64,000 nucleotides of DNA from CAYFUG01 sp964346295 (GTDB lineage Bacteria > Patescibacteriota > Minisyncoccia > Moranbacterales > DUUL01), in the NCBI GenBank assembly GCA_964346295.1, contig CAYFUG010000001.1, positions 30,620 to 94,619 on the forward strand, read 5' to 3'. The position numbers were made by a program, and so were the translations under genes. How positions within the stretch are numbered: position 1 is the first letter of the stretch; every line of letters starts with the position of its first letter. This document shows, piece after piece, positions 43,479 through 49,741 of this stretch. The notes below the pieces were generated by a model. The model saw nothing but the letters and a program-made list of their open reading frames with translations. It had not been told where the DNA came from and searched no databases.

Positions 43479-43589
43479 TTATTTAGAAAAGAATTCGACT
43501 ACATAAAAAACTGCGGAAACTGCCTGAGTAAGGGTCAAAGACAAAATAATCCACCCCAACCTACTATTCACCCTCTCCAGGCTATTCAT
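43479..43589 (-). CDS. 36-aa single-span membrane miniprotein
   Basis: Minus-strand ATG at 43587-43589 overlaps the TGA of the 59-aa gene (ATGA), so translation is coupled. The sequence starts 'MNSLERVNSRLG', followed by one membrane helix (~13-30) and a short tail 'VEFFSK'. It lies 20 bp upstream of dnaK. Role unknown. Confidence 0.6.
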   Translation of the reverse strand: MNSLERVNSRLGWIILSLTLTQAVSAVFYVVEFFSK

Positions 43590-43765
43590 TTCTTGATTTG
43601 CTCCTTAACAACTTTCTCAAAATCATCAACAGATTCATTTAATTTTTCGAAAGAACACTTCAATCTATAGCTTACACTTGATGATATTGCCAGAGAAATA
43701 TTCCCGGGACCTCTTGTAACGATATCTCTAATTATCTTCTTATCCTCTTCTTTCAGATCTTTCAT
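43586..43765 (-). CDS. 59-aa helical small protein
   Basis: Starts at the ATG 43763-43765 ('MKDLKEEDKKIIRDI'); a TTG five codons upstream is possible. It is charged and helical, with a central 'GPGNISLAISSSVSYRLKC' stretch and a Lys-rich end. The ATGA overlap with the 36-aa membrane protein suggests a two-component unit. Upstream lies repeat copy E and a terminator, so this pair may be an independent unit ahead of dnaK. No family recognised. Confidence 0.6.
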   Translation of the reverse strand: MKDLKEEDKKIIRDIVTRGPGNISLAISSSVSYRLKCSFEKLNESVDDFEKVVKEQIKK

Positions 43766-43810
43766 GAATTCTTCTTTCAAGCTCCTAAACTTTACTTTTA
43801 GTATTTTTTA

Positions 43811-43951
43811 GGGCTTTCAAACTTCAGGAAATTTTTACCTGCCTGCCGGCAGGCAGGGGCGCAAGCGAGGCTTGGTGCGAGTCGTACTGAAAGGTACGAT
43901 GAGCGAGTAGCGGAGAGTTTAACAACAAAATTTTCAAAATTTGGGAGTCCC
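43811..43951 (+). repeat. Dispersed inverted-repeat element, copy E
   Basis: 141 bp. Ends GGGCTTTCAAA and TTTGGGAGTCCC. Contains the 20-bp palindrome CCTGCCTGCCGGCAGGCAGG (43838-43857), the core 'GTCGTACTGAAAGGTACGA' and 'AACAACAAAATTTTC'. It is the only full copy with no gene start or stop at its right end; a terminator follows instead. Confidence 0.85.
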
Positions 43952-43964
43952 TCTTAATAAAAAA

Positions 43965-43991
43965 TTAGCAGTCTAGGTAGTAGACTGCTAA
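43965..43991 (-). terminator. Hairpin terminator
   Basis: AATTAGCAGTCTA (43963-43975) pairs with TAGACTGCTAA (43981-43991). On the minus strand a T6 run follows, so it stops transcription coming from the hsp20 side. Confidence 0.75.
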
Positions 43992-44032
43992 AATTATAGC
44001 GCATTCTTGAATTGTGTCAAATCTACAACCTT

Positions 44033-44072
44033 AGACCAAAAAGAGGCAGGGAAAACCACCTCTTTAAGGTCT
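44033..44072 (-). terminator. Terminator of hsp20
   Basis: AGACC-(A-rich)-AAGAGG pairs with CCTCTT-TAA-GGTCT. On the minus strand a short T-rich tail follows inside the stem. It lies ~75 bp after the hsp20 stop. Confidence 0.65.
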
Positions 44073-44144
44073 GATTGAAATCAACTAAGGCTACTTATCT
44101 AGCACCAGAAAATCGGATCACTGAAAAACCGGACGACCCGATAG

Positions 44145-44555
44145 CTATTTCTTCTCCACTCCCACCTTAATCTTCTTAGGCTTCATTTCTTCTGCCTTAG
44201 GCAAGGTGATTTTCAAGACACCGTCTTTATAATCGGCTTTGGCCTGATCACCTTTTACCGTCATCGGCAAAATCATGCTCCGGGTAAAACTTCCCAGCCG
44301 CACTTCCCGTCGATAAAAATCCTCTTGCTTGGTTTCCTTTTCTTCTTCGCGAGAACCGCTCACGGTAAGGACATCGCTTTCCACTGTAATATCAGCTTTG
44401 TCCGGATCAATACCCGGCAAATCCAGTTCGGCAATCACATTGTCCTTATCTTGATAGATATTGGCAGCCGGAACAAAATCTCCGGCGAAGGTATCCTCAT
44501 CCCAACCTCTCATCAGGTCGCGGAAAGGTTCCCATTGCATTAAATGTCTTCGCAT
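44145..44555 (-). CDS. Small heat shock protein Hsp20
   Basis: 136 residues from the ATG at 44553-44555, chosen because AGGAGG lies 10 bp upstream; the longer frame starting 21 bp upstream would read through that site. The alpha-crystallin domain (~35-125) contains 'NVIAELDLPGIDPDKADITV' and 'YKDGVLKITLPK', and the C-terminal 'KKIKVGV' carries an I-x-V oligomerisation motif. It holds unfolding proteins for DnaK/GrpE. It lies between the IR-flanked cassette and a strong terminator. Confidence 0.95.
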   Translation of the reverse strand: MRRHLMQWEPFRDLMRGWDEDTFAGDFVPAANIYQDKDNVIAELDLPGIDPDKADITVESDVLTVSGSREEEKETKQEDFYRREVRLGSFTRSMILPMTVKGDQAKADYKDGVLKITLPKAEEMKPKKIKVGVEKK

Positions 44556-44625
44556 AAATTTGGATCCTCCTGTCATCGGAGCCCACTAATTTTAGACTTC
44601 GGTGACACTTGGATGATTAAAGATT

Positions 44626-45143
44626 AATTTCAAATTCTAAATTCTAAATTTTAAAACAATTTTGAATAATCTAATGTCTGAAGATCCGAATAATTTGCTT
44701 TCTGGGGCTATTTTAGAGAATGGAAGATTTTGCTAAAAATCATAGTTAATTCTCGAGATTCTTTCCATAGTGTCCTTAATTCAGATCTCTTGTCCTTCTC
44801 AACTTCTGCTAACATTTCTAGCCAGTATTCAGTTTCACTAATTTCTTTTCTGCAGATGCTAATTTTATTACGGAAATCTTTTTTAGAACAACCAGCATTA
44901 GCTTCTTTATAGTTAGCTCCAACACTTAGGGCTGATCTAATAAGTTGGTCAACAATGTTTCTGTTTAGGTGGCTTAGCTGAACAGCTCTCACAAGGCTTA
45001 AAATGCTTCTTCCAAATTTCTTAGTTCTTTCTTCTAAGTCATATTTCATAGCAATAGAGATATGATAATAGCGCAGCTATTTAAAATTAATTTATTTGGT
45101 ATTGAGGTATTGTTTTGAAATTTGAAATTTATAATTCGAAATT
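44626..45143. mobile_element. Four-helix-bundle gene cassette bounded by 35-bp inverted repeats
   Basis: The left end (44626-44660) and the right end (45109-45143) are inverted copies matching at 30 of 35 positions, beginning AATTTC and ending AAAACAAT. The 518-bp unit contains only the 113-aa four-helix-bundle gene. It sits 3 bp after the stop of the Nudix-GrpE gene, inside the heat-shock cluster. No transposase is encoded, so it looks like a non-autonomous insertion. Confidence 0.65.
44708..45049 (-). CDS. Four-helix-bundle protein (S23/23S rRNA-intervening-sequence family)
   Basis: 113 residues, all-helical, of the family first seen in 23S rRNA intervening sequences. Visible features are 'NRNIVDQLIRSALSVGANYK', then 'EANAGCSKKDFRNKISICRK' and 'ETEYWLEML', the usual ordered blocks. 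The role is unknown; homologues are pentameric and often near repeat or mobile sequences. Here it is enclosed in 35-bp inverted repeats and separates grpE from hsp20. It uses its own ATG (45047-45049). Confidence 0.9.
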   Translation of the reverse strand: MKYDLEERTKKFGRSILSLVRAVQLSHLNRNIVDQLIRSALSVGANYKEANAGCSKKDFRNKISICRKEISETEYWLEMLAEVEKDKRSELRTLWKESRELTMIFSKIFHSLK

Positions 45144-45146
45144 AGC

Positions 45147-46499
45147 TCAGCCGGCTTCCACGCTCACCGCCCTTATCACCTTTCCATTCAAGCGATAGCC
45201 CTTCTTTAAAATCTTGCCTACTTGATCGCCTTTCCCGGCCACTACTTCGTGAATATTAGAATCAATAGCGTCTCCTGGTTGAGTAGCAATCTCTTCTACT
45301 CCTCGTTCTTCTAGTGTTTTTAGGAGTTGATTTTTAATGTGCATAATTCCTGTTACCCAAGGATTGTCTTGCTGATCCTCCGGCACAAAAGCCACTGAGG
45401 CCTCAAAGTTATCCACCACCGGCAGCAGTCCCAAAATCAAATCTTCCGTGGCGTACTTGCGAAATTCTTCTTTTTCCTTTTCTGCTCGTTTACGAAAATT
45501 ATCCAGTTCCGCCGCCGCTCTTTTCCAGCTATTCTCTGAATCCAAAAGCTCCAGCGTTCGAGCAGCCTCCTTGAGAGCCTTAAACAAATGAATCTCCATA
45601 AAATTATCAGCAGCCGGTTTGCCAATTTTTTCTAAAGCCTCTTTAAAGCTGAGCCACTCTAGGCTTTGGTGCTCATTTTCATCAACTCGAGCCAATTCAG
45701 GATTGCCCGTAAAAACCAGATAGTAAGGAGTTTTATAGCCATAAAATCCGTTCCACTGATCAGCGGTGATATCAGGAACATAAATGACTGGGCCTATCTC
45801 GATACCACTCAAACCCGCTTCCTCCTCGACCTCCCTCTTGACCGCATCCTCTAAAAACTCTCCAGCGCCCAAAGATCCGCCCGGAATATCGTAACTACCC
45901 GGATAAAACAAGTCGCTATCGGAGCGCTTTAACAACAAGACTCGATTTTGATTATCCACCACCACTGCTCGCACTCCTACTCGAAAAAACTTTTGGTCCT
46001 TCATTCGCCGAGCTGCACCAATCAAAGTCTCCCTCTTCTCATTCTCAAAGCCATTTTTTTTATTTAAAAGGTTAATGGCTTCTTCTAAGTTCAACCACTG
46101 AAATTCACTATGCTCTCGCTTGTTCAACTTGACTTTCTGAGGATTCTGACCTTCTTTTAAAAATGTCAAATAGCGCAAACCTCTTTTTTCGTCTTGAAAT
46201 TGCCGGCTCTCTTTGGGAAACTCGCTAACTTTAATCACCGTGTCTAATTTTACTTCCAGGCCGGTTTCTTCTCGCACTTCTCTTTTCACTGCCTCCTCCA
46301 CCGATTCTCCTTCATCTACATGGCCACCCGGCAAATCCCATTTTTCGGCGTTCCAAGGAACTTTTTTAGAGCGCTTCAATAGCAGCACTTGCTCATTCTC
46401 TCGATCTACTATCACTGCCTTGACTGTTAAAGACATCGGACGAGAAAATCGATCTGCTTGCATTTGTTGTTGAGTTTTATCGGAATCTTTTTTCAGCAT
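45147..46499 (-). CDS. grpE: Nudix-Nudix-GrpE fusion protein
   Basis: 450 residues. Nudix domain 1 (~22-155) has the box Gly59...Glu65...'REVREETG' (73-80). Nudix domain 2 (~172-305) has Gly208...Glu214...'REVEEEAG' (222-229). Both match G-x5-E-x7-REUxEExG. GrpE follows: coiled coil (~322-360, 'AAAELDNFRKRAEKEKEEF') and the beta-wing head (~375-450, 'NIHEVVAGKGDQVGKILKKG' then 'YRLNGKVIRAV'). The reading frame is continuous with no linker stop. GrpE is the nucleotide-exchange factor of DnaK. The Nudix halves should hydrolyse nucleotide derivatives. I know no such fusion. Gene order is hrcA-this gene-cassette-hsp20. Confidence 0.93.
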   Translation of the reverse strand: MLKKDSDKTQQQMQADRFSRPMSLTVKAVIVDRENEQVLLLKRSKKVPWNAEKWDLPGGHVDEGESVEEAVKREVREETGLEVKLDTVIKVSEFPKESRQFQDEKRGLRYLTFLKEGQNPQKVKLNKREHSEFQWLNLEEAINLLNKKNGFENEKRETLIGAARRMKDQKFFRVGVRAVVVDNQNRVLLLKRSDSDLFYPGSYDIPGGSLGAGEFLEDAVKREVEEEAGLSGIEIGPVIYVPDITADQWNGFYGYKTPYYLVFTGNPELARVDENEHQSLEWLSFKEALEKIGKPAADNFMEIHLFKALKEAARTLELLDSENSWKRAAAELDNFRKRAEKEKEEFRKYATEDLILGLLPVVDNFEASVAFVPEDQQDNPWVTGIMHIKNQLLKTLEERGVEEIATQPGDAIDSNIHEVVAGKGDQVGKILKKGYRLNGKVIRAVSVEAG

Positions 46500-46652
46500 A
46501 GATAAATAAATAGTTTAGAGGTTAAATTTGAGACTTTCTTTTTCACTAGAAGTCATCCTATTGGTCATCCCCGCCTTCGAGAGAATGACGGCTTGTTAGG
46601 CTCTGAAAAAAATCCTAAGTTATCATCATCCAAACTCTTCTTCTGCAGGATT

Positions 46653-46680
46653 CAGCAACGAAGCGCACCAAAAATGGAAG
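46653..46680 (+). repeat. Fragment of the dispersed element at the hrcA stop
   Basis: 'CAGCAACGAAGCGCACC' and 'AAAAATGGAAG' match the right end of copy G. The fragment ends exactly against the hrcA stop codon (46681). Confidence 0.55.
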
Positions 46681-47397
46681 TCACCCCAAGAAAAGTTTGC
46701 GCACAAAATCAATCAGGCTCTTATTTCGCCCGTACTGCATCCGCTTGGGTCCAATAATCGCAATAATGCCCGAGTCTCCGTCTTCGGAGTGATAAGAAGA
46801 GGCGATCATGGAACAACTCCGAATCTCCTCAATCGGGTTTTCTCCACCGATATAGATTTTAGGACCTTCTTCGCTTTCTAAGTCGGCTACTATTCGCTCT
46901 ACATTCTCATCAATTAAATCCAAGGTGGCCGAGATTCTGGAAAATTCCCCTAATTGCTGAAATTCCGGATCTTCTAACAAAGTGTGCATCCCAAAGTCAT
47001 AAAACTCGCCGGTTTTAGGCAATCCACTCAACGCCAAGCAGCGCGAGGAGGCCGAAAGCGTTTTGGCTAGCGTCCTAGACAGCCGAACATTCTGAGCCTT
47101 GAGTTTCAGCATCTCTACCTGTAAGCGTTTTTGATCTCCAGGAGAGAGCCTGCCCGGATCTAAAAAGTTATCTACAAAATAGCGGTAACCTCGATCAGAG
47201 GGGATTCTCCCTGCACTAGTATGAGGCTTGATCAAAAACCCTTCCTTTTCCAGATTAGCCAATTCATTCCGTAAGGTCGCTGAGGAATATTCCGGAAGAT
47301 ACTTTTCTTTTAATAAAGAGCTGCTCACTGGGGTTGCCGTCAAAGTATACTCTTGCACTACCGAAACCAATACTTCCCCTTGTCTTTCTGTTAACAT
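46681..47397 (-). CDS. hrcA: Heat-inducible repressor HrcA (compact form)
   Basis: 238 residues from the ATG at 47395-47397. The winged helix (~1-75) contains 'TPVSSSLL', 'SSATLRNELANLEKEGFL' and 'HTSAGRIPSDRGYRYFVD', the DNA-reading HrcA block. The remainder is ~100 residues shorter than the usual ~340, so the effector domain is reduced, but the C-terminal 'IIGPKRMQYGRNKSLIDFV' is kept. It represses heat-shock genes via CIRCE and is tuned by GroE. A CIRCE lies 260 bp upstream, so the gene is probably autoregulated. Confidence 0.93.
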   Translation of the reverse strand: MLTERQGEVLVSVVQEYTLTATPVSSSLLKEKYLPEYSSATLRNELANLEKEGFLIKPHTSAGRIPSDRGYRYFVDNFLDPGRLSPGDQKRLQVEMLKLKAQNVRLSRTLAKTLSASSRCLALSGLPKTGEFYDFGMHTLLEDPEFQQLGEFSRISATLDLIDENVERIVADLESEEGPKIYIGGENPIEEIRSCSMIASSYHSEDGDSGIIAIIGPKRMQYGRNKSLIDFVRKLFLG

Positions 47398-47655
47398 AAA
47401 AACTAAAATAATCAATTTAATGCAGTCATTAAGCAACTTCTTAGAGCCTGTTTAAAATAACAGCATCCATCCAATGCCAGGCTTTCAAAAGCCTGGGGCG
47501 ATAACCGAAGGGGGATAAGAGGCGCCGATTCTTTCTTAAAGCGGAGAGATTGCATCTCGCCCAGAGAGAAACCGTTAAAGCTTAAATGGTTCTGATTTTC
47601 AGTCTTTTCAGAAGCCGGTTCCGAAAAGAATTTGAGGGAATTCAGAAAAATCACT
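47398..47655. other. hrcA leader region
   Basis: The ~258-nt region between the CIRCE operator and the hrcA ATG. It holds a 80-codon minus-strand frame (47412-47654) with no support and unusual composition; I do not call it a gene. A long leader could form temperature-sensitive RNA structure, but I cannot show one. Confidence 0.4.
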
Positions 47656-47682
47656 TTAGCACTCTCACCCCCCGACTGCTAA
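47656..47682. promoter_or_regulatory. CIRCE operator (HrcA binding site)
   Basis: TTAGCACTC, 9 bp, GACTGCTAA. This matches the CIRCE consensus TTAGCACTC-N9-GAGTGCTAA in 17 of 18 arm positions. It lies just downstream of the promoter at 47687-47714, an ideal place for repression. Confidence 0.92.
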
Positions 47683-47686
47683 CTAT

Positions 47687-47714
47687 ATTGTAACGCAAAA
47701 TCACCGGCTGTCAA
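47687..47714 (-). promoter_or_regulatory. Promoter of the hrcA-grpE heat-shock unit
   Basis: TTGACA (47709-47714), 16-bp spacer, TACAAT (47687-47692) on the minus strand, immediately before CIRCE. Confidence 0.88.
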
Positions 47715-47841
47715 GAGGCGAAAAGCTCTTAGTCAAAAGTCCCCAAGGTAGACTAAAAACTACAAACTGGCCAATATCCACTGGCAAATCACAGTCCTCA
47801 TAAAATCAGTAAAACATAGTTCAGACAATGCCCAGACAAAA

Positions 47842-47879
47842 AAAGAGGCCGGGCCGGAGAATTCCGGCTCGGCCTCTTT
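47842..47879 (-). terminator. Strong terminator of the 41-aa gene
   Basis: A GC-rich stem (AAAGAGGCC...GGCCTCTTT, with GGCCGGA/TTCCGGC inside) is followed on the minus strand by T7. Confidence 0.9.
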
Positions 47880-47896
47880 AGTGGGGGCAGTTTCTT

Positions 47897-48022
47897 CTAA
47901 GGAAGGCATGTGCTTAGCCCTCCTACAGCTTCGGAAAAGCACTTCCCGATAAAAACGCTTGAGAAGTGCAAAAAAATTAAAGCCAAAAGAGAAATCACCA
48001 CTCCCGCCAAAACATACTTCAT
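47897..48022 (-). CDS. 41-aa single-span membrane protein under a strong promoter
   Basis: ATG at 48020-48022, TAG at 47897. The sequence 'MKYVLAGVVISLLALIFLHF' is a membrane helix, followed by a Cys-containing tail 'IGKCFSEAVGGLSTCLP'. AAAGGAG lies 6 bp upstream, and a consensus promoter (48079-48107) and strong terminator frame it. The unit looks built for high expression. Function unknown. Confidence 0.65.
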   Translation of the reverse strand: MKYVLAGVVISLLALIFLHFSSVFIGKCFSEAVGGLSTCLP

Positions 48023-48078
48023 ACCTTCTCCTTTCTCGGCCCGCCGTTGCGAGCCGTTTATTGTTGGCGTTAGGTGAC

Positions 48079-48107
48079 ATTGTCCCTTGCTTTTCCTAAT
48101 TTGTCAA
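48079..48107 (-). promoter_or_regulatory. Promoter of the 41-aa gene
   Basis: Perfect TTGACA (48102-48107), 17-bp spacer, GACAAT (48079-48084) on the minus strand. The leader has a CGGC/GCCG hairpin before the AAAGGAG site. Confidence 0.75.
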
Positions 48108-48249
48108 CCCCAGTTATCCCCCAGCTGACAAGCTGACTCTCAAAATTGCTCGCTGTCTTTTCAGAAAGCCTCTGCTCAGCTTTCTTACCAGCCTTCTTCT
48201 CAGTCTTCCTCTCAACCTTCCTCTTAGTCTTCCCTGTTGATAAATATTC

Positions 48250-48278
48250 TTGACAATCACTAGCTTGTCTGCTACCTT
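48250..48278 (+). promoter_or_regulatory. Promoter of the CxxCH small-protein gene
   Basis: Perfect TTGACA (48250-48255), 17-bp spacer, TACCTT (48273-48278). The ~100-nt leader contains a strong GTCCAGGCGCC/GGCGCTGGAC hairpin (48321-48352). The divergent gap 48023-48382 also holds a purine/pyrimidine-biased run at 48180-48235 that I leave uncalled. Confidence 0.7.
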
Positions 48279-48382
48279 GACCACCGTTGGAATGGCCCAA
48301 GCTTGGGTCAATTGAACCGTCCAGGCGCCTAATGTCATCGGGCGCTGGACTAAACAAATCCTCACACGAAAGGAGGAAAAAG

Positions 48383-48763
48383 ATGGCAAAACGGAAATTG
48401 GAGGCTTGGTGCCCCTGGACGGCCCTGGCGCTAGTGGCGCTGCTGCTGGTGGCACTGACTTGCGGCATAGCCTGCGAGAAGAAGGTCCAGGCTGCCCCAG
48501 TGCCCGCTGGGCACATCAACGCCCCGGCAGCCACCGGCGCCCAAAACTGCGCTGCCTGCCACACCGCGCCTCTACTCTCAGGAATAGACTGGGGCGAACG
48601 GGACGGAAGAGACGGAAGCGGAGACTGCCCTCCGCCGCCTCCATCTGACATCACCGGAAACGAGCCCCCCGTCATGTTAGGGGACAGTGGCGGTGGCGAC
48701 GGTGATCGCTGGAGCCCGCCGAATTCGCCCTTTCCAACAAGTCCGCCGAGAGCAAAAAGTTAA
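48383..48763 (+). CDS. Small secreted protein with a CxxCH heme-type motif
   Basis: 126 residues from the ATG at 48383, with AAAGGAGG 6 bp upstream; a longer frame from 48287 ignores that site. 'MAKRKLEAWCPWTALALVAL' starts a signal segment (to ~35). A short Ala/Pro-rich mature part holds 'NCAACHTAP' (Cys-x2-Cys-His, the c-type heme attachment motif). The tail is Gly/Asp/Pro-rich with no second motif. GC-rich codon use is unlike neighbours. It could be a mini-cytochrome or a chance motif. A strong terminator follows. Confidence 0.65.
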   Translation: MAKRKLEAWCPWTALALVALLLVALTCGIACEKKVQAAPVPAGHINAPAATGAQNCAACHTAPLLSGIDWGERDGRDGSGDCPPPPPSDITGNEPPVMLGDSGGGDGDRWSPPNSPFPTSPPRAKS

Positions 48764-48774
48764 ATAGGCGGCAA

Positions 48775-48817
48775 CACCCCGTTCGGAGAACCACTTTCCG
48801 AGCGGGGTGGTTTTTTT
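48775..48817 (+). terminator. Terminator of the CxxCH small-protein gene
   Basis: CACCCCG...CGGGGTG with inner TCGGA/TCCGA pairing, followed by T7. Very strong intrinsic terminator, 12 bp after the stop. Confidence 0.92.
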
Positions 48818-48874
48818 ATTTTAAGCCCCACCTTCTCTCTGTATCTCTCCTATTACTTGCCTCCTCCTCTCCCC

Positions 48875-48902
48875 TTGACAATTTCCACCATTGAGCTATT
48901 TT
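48875..48902 (+). promoter_or_regulatory. Promoter of candidate small RNA 1
   Basis: Perfect TTGACA (48875-48880), 16-bp spacer, TATTTT (48897-48902). Confidence 0.6.
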
Positions 48903-48908
48903 TAAAGG

Positions 48909-48995
48909 CTTTCTGGGGAGTTTTTCCCTCCTTTTATCCTCGGAAAGCAAGCGCCTTGATCACCTCAACGAGGGAGGTCGAGGCGCTTTTTCTTT
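48909..48995 (+). ncRNA. Candidate small RNA 1
   Basis: Starts ~7 bp after the -10 box and ends in a strong hairpin (AAGCGCCT...AGGCGCTT, 48949-48988) with T-rich tail. About 85 nt, no ATG inside. Proposed from promoter plus terminator only; family unknown. Confidence 0.45.
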
Positions 48996-49089
48996 GCCTA
49001 TCATTCGCCTACAAAAAACAAGTTCTTGCCAAAAAGCCAAAAAGTTACTCTCTCAAATCCTTCAAATCCCCTTCCGGCTAAAGCTGCCC

Positions 49090-49117
49090 TTGTCATTTTT
49101 TCCTCTTTCGCTATAAT
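49090..49117 (+). promoter_or_regulatory. Promoter of candidate small RNA 2
   Basis: TTGTCA (49090-49095), 16-bp spacer, perfect TATAAT (49112-49117). Confidence 0.65.
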
Positions 49118-49123
49118 TACTCT

Positions 49124-49228
49124 TAGCGATTCACAAGCAGCTCTGCAAATCAGATCTGCGAACTGAAGCAAACAGAACATTAAAATATCTACCATACTAG
49201 ACAACGGGAGGGGGTTGTTGTTTTTTGC
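49124..49228 (+). ncRNA. Candidate small RNA 2
   Basis: A ~105-nt region from the expected start to a short stem ACAAC/GTTGT (49201-49218) followed by T6. It has no ATG or GTG. An internal CAGATCTG palindrome could form a hairpin. Not 4.5S, 6S or tmRNA by any feature I can see. Confidence 0.4.
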
Positions 49229-49346
49229 TTTTTGTAGATTAAACACCACGAATTGTTTATAAGTTGTTTATAAGTTGAAAATTCATGACTCTAGTGTAAA
49301 TTAATCCGAGCTAAGACTATCCCAGTATTAGGCAAATTGTCCTAAC

Positions 49347-49457
49347 TGTCATTCCCGCGACTGTGTGCCTACCGAAGCATTGCGAAGGGGCAAGGCGGGA
49401 ATCTAGGATTAATCCACTGGAATCCACTGGATCCCCGCTTTTGCGAGGATGATGACA
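49347..49457. repeat. Dispersed 'GTCATTCCCGC...GAGGATGATGACA' repeat
   Basis: ~111-bp unit with inverted ends (TGTCATTCCCGC; GCGAGGATGATGACA) and an internal short tandem, AATCCACTGG twice. Of the same broad type as 33180-33263. Confidence 0.75.
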
Positions 49458-49611
49458 CAAACGCATAAGTCCTAAGCTTGCTAGATTGAGCAGTTAAAAA
49501 TATAACCAAAGGTCGAGGGCACTTTACCAGGTTTAGCCTTTAAAAAACTTGGATTTATTTAGAAAAATTAGGAGGGAAAAATTTAACTAACACAATAATA
49601 AAATAATCAAA

Positions 49612-49732
49612 GGGACTTGCATATTTTAGGAAATTTTTAGGCAAACTCGAGCAGCGAGCGAAGTGTACTGAAAGGTACGGTGAGCGAGTAGCGGAGAGTT
49701 TAACACCAAAATTTTCAAAATAGGAAAGTCCC
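49612..49732 (+). repeat. Dispersed inverted-repeat element, copy F
   Basis: 121 bp, ends GGGACTTGCATATTTT and AAAATAGGAAAGTCCC (14 of 16 inverted). Core 'GTACTGAAAGGTACGGTGA', then 'TAACACCAAAATTTTC'. The right end lies 9 bp before the ATG of the TasA-like gene and thus forms its leader. Confidence 0.85.
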
Positions 49733-49741
49733 CACACCTTA

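Noticed and set aside
47412..47654. 80-codon minus-strand frame in the hrcA leader
   Set aside because: No ribosome-binding site, odd composition, overlaps a leader with no other support; probably not coding.
48070..48675. Minus-strand frame with Lys/Arg-rich 'KRKVERKTEKKAGKK' stretch, histone-like at first sight
   Set aside because: No start or ribosome-binding site, it crosses two promoters, and it overlaps the CxxCH gene on the other strand; a purine-biased repeat explains it.
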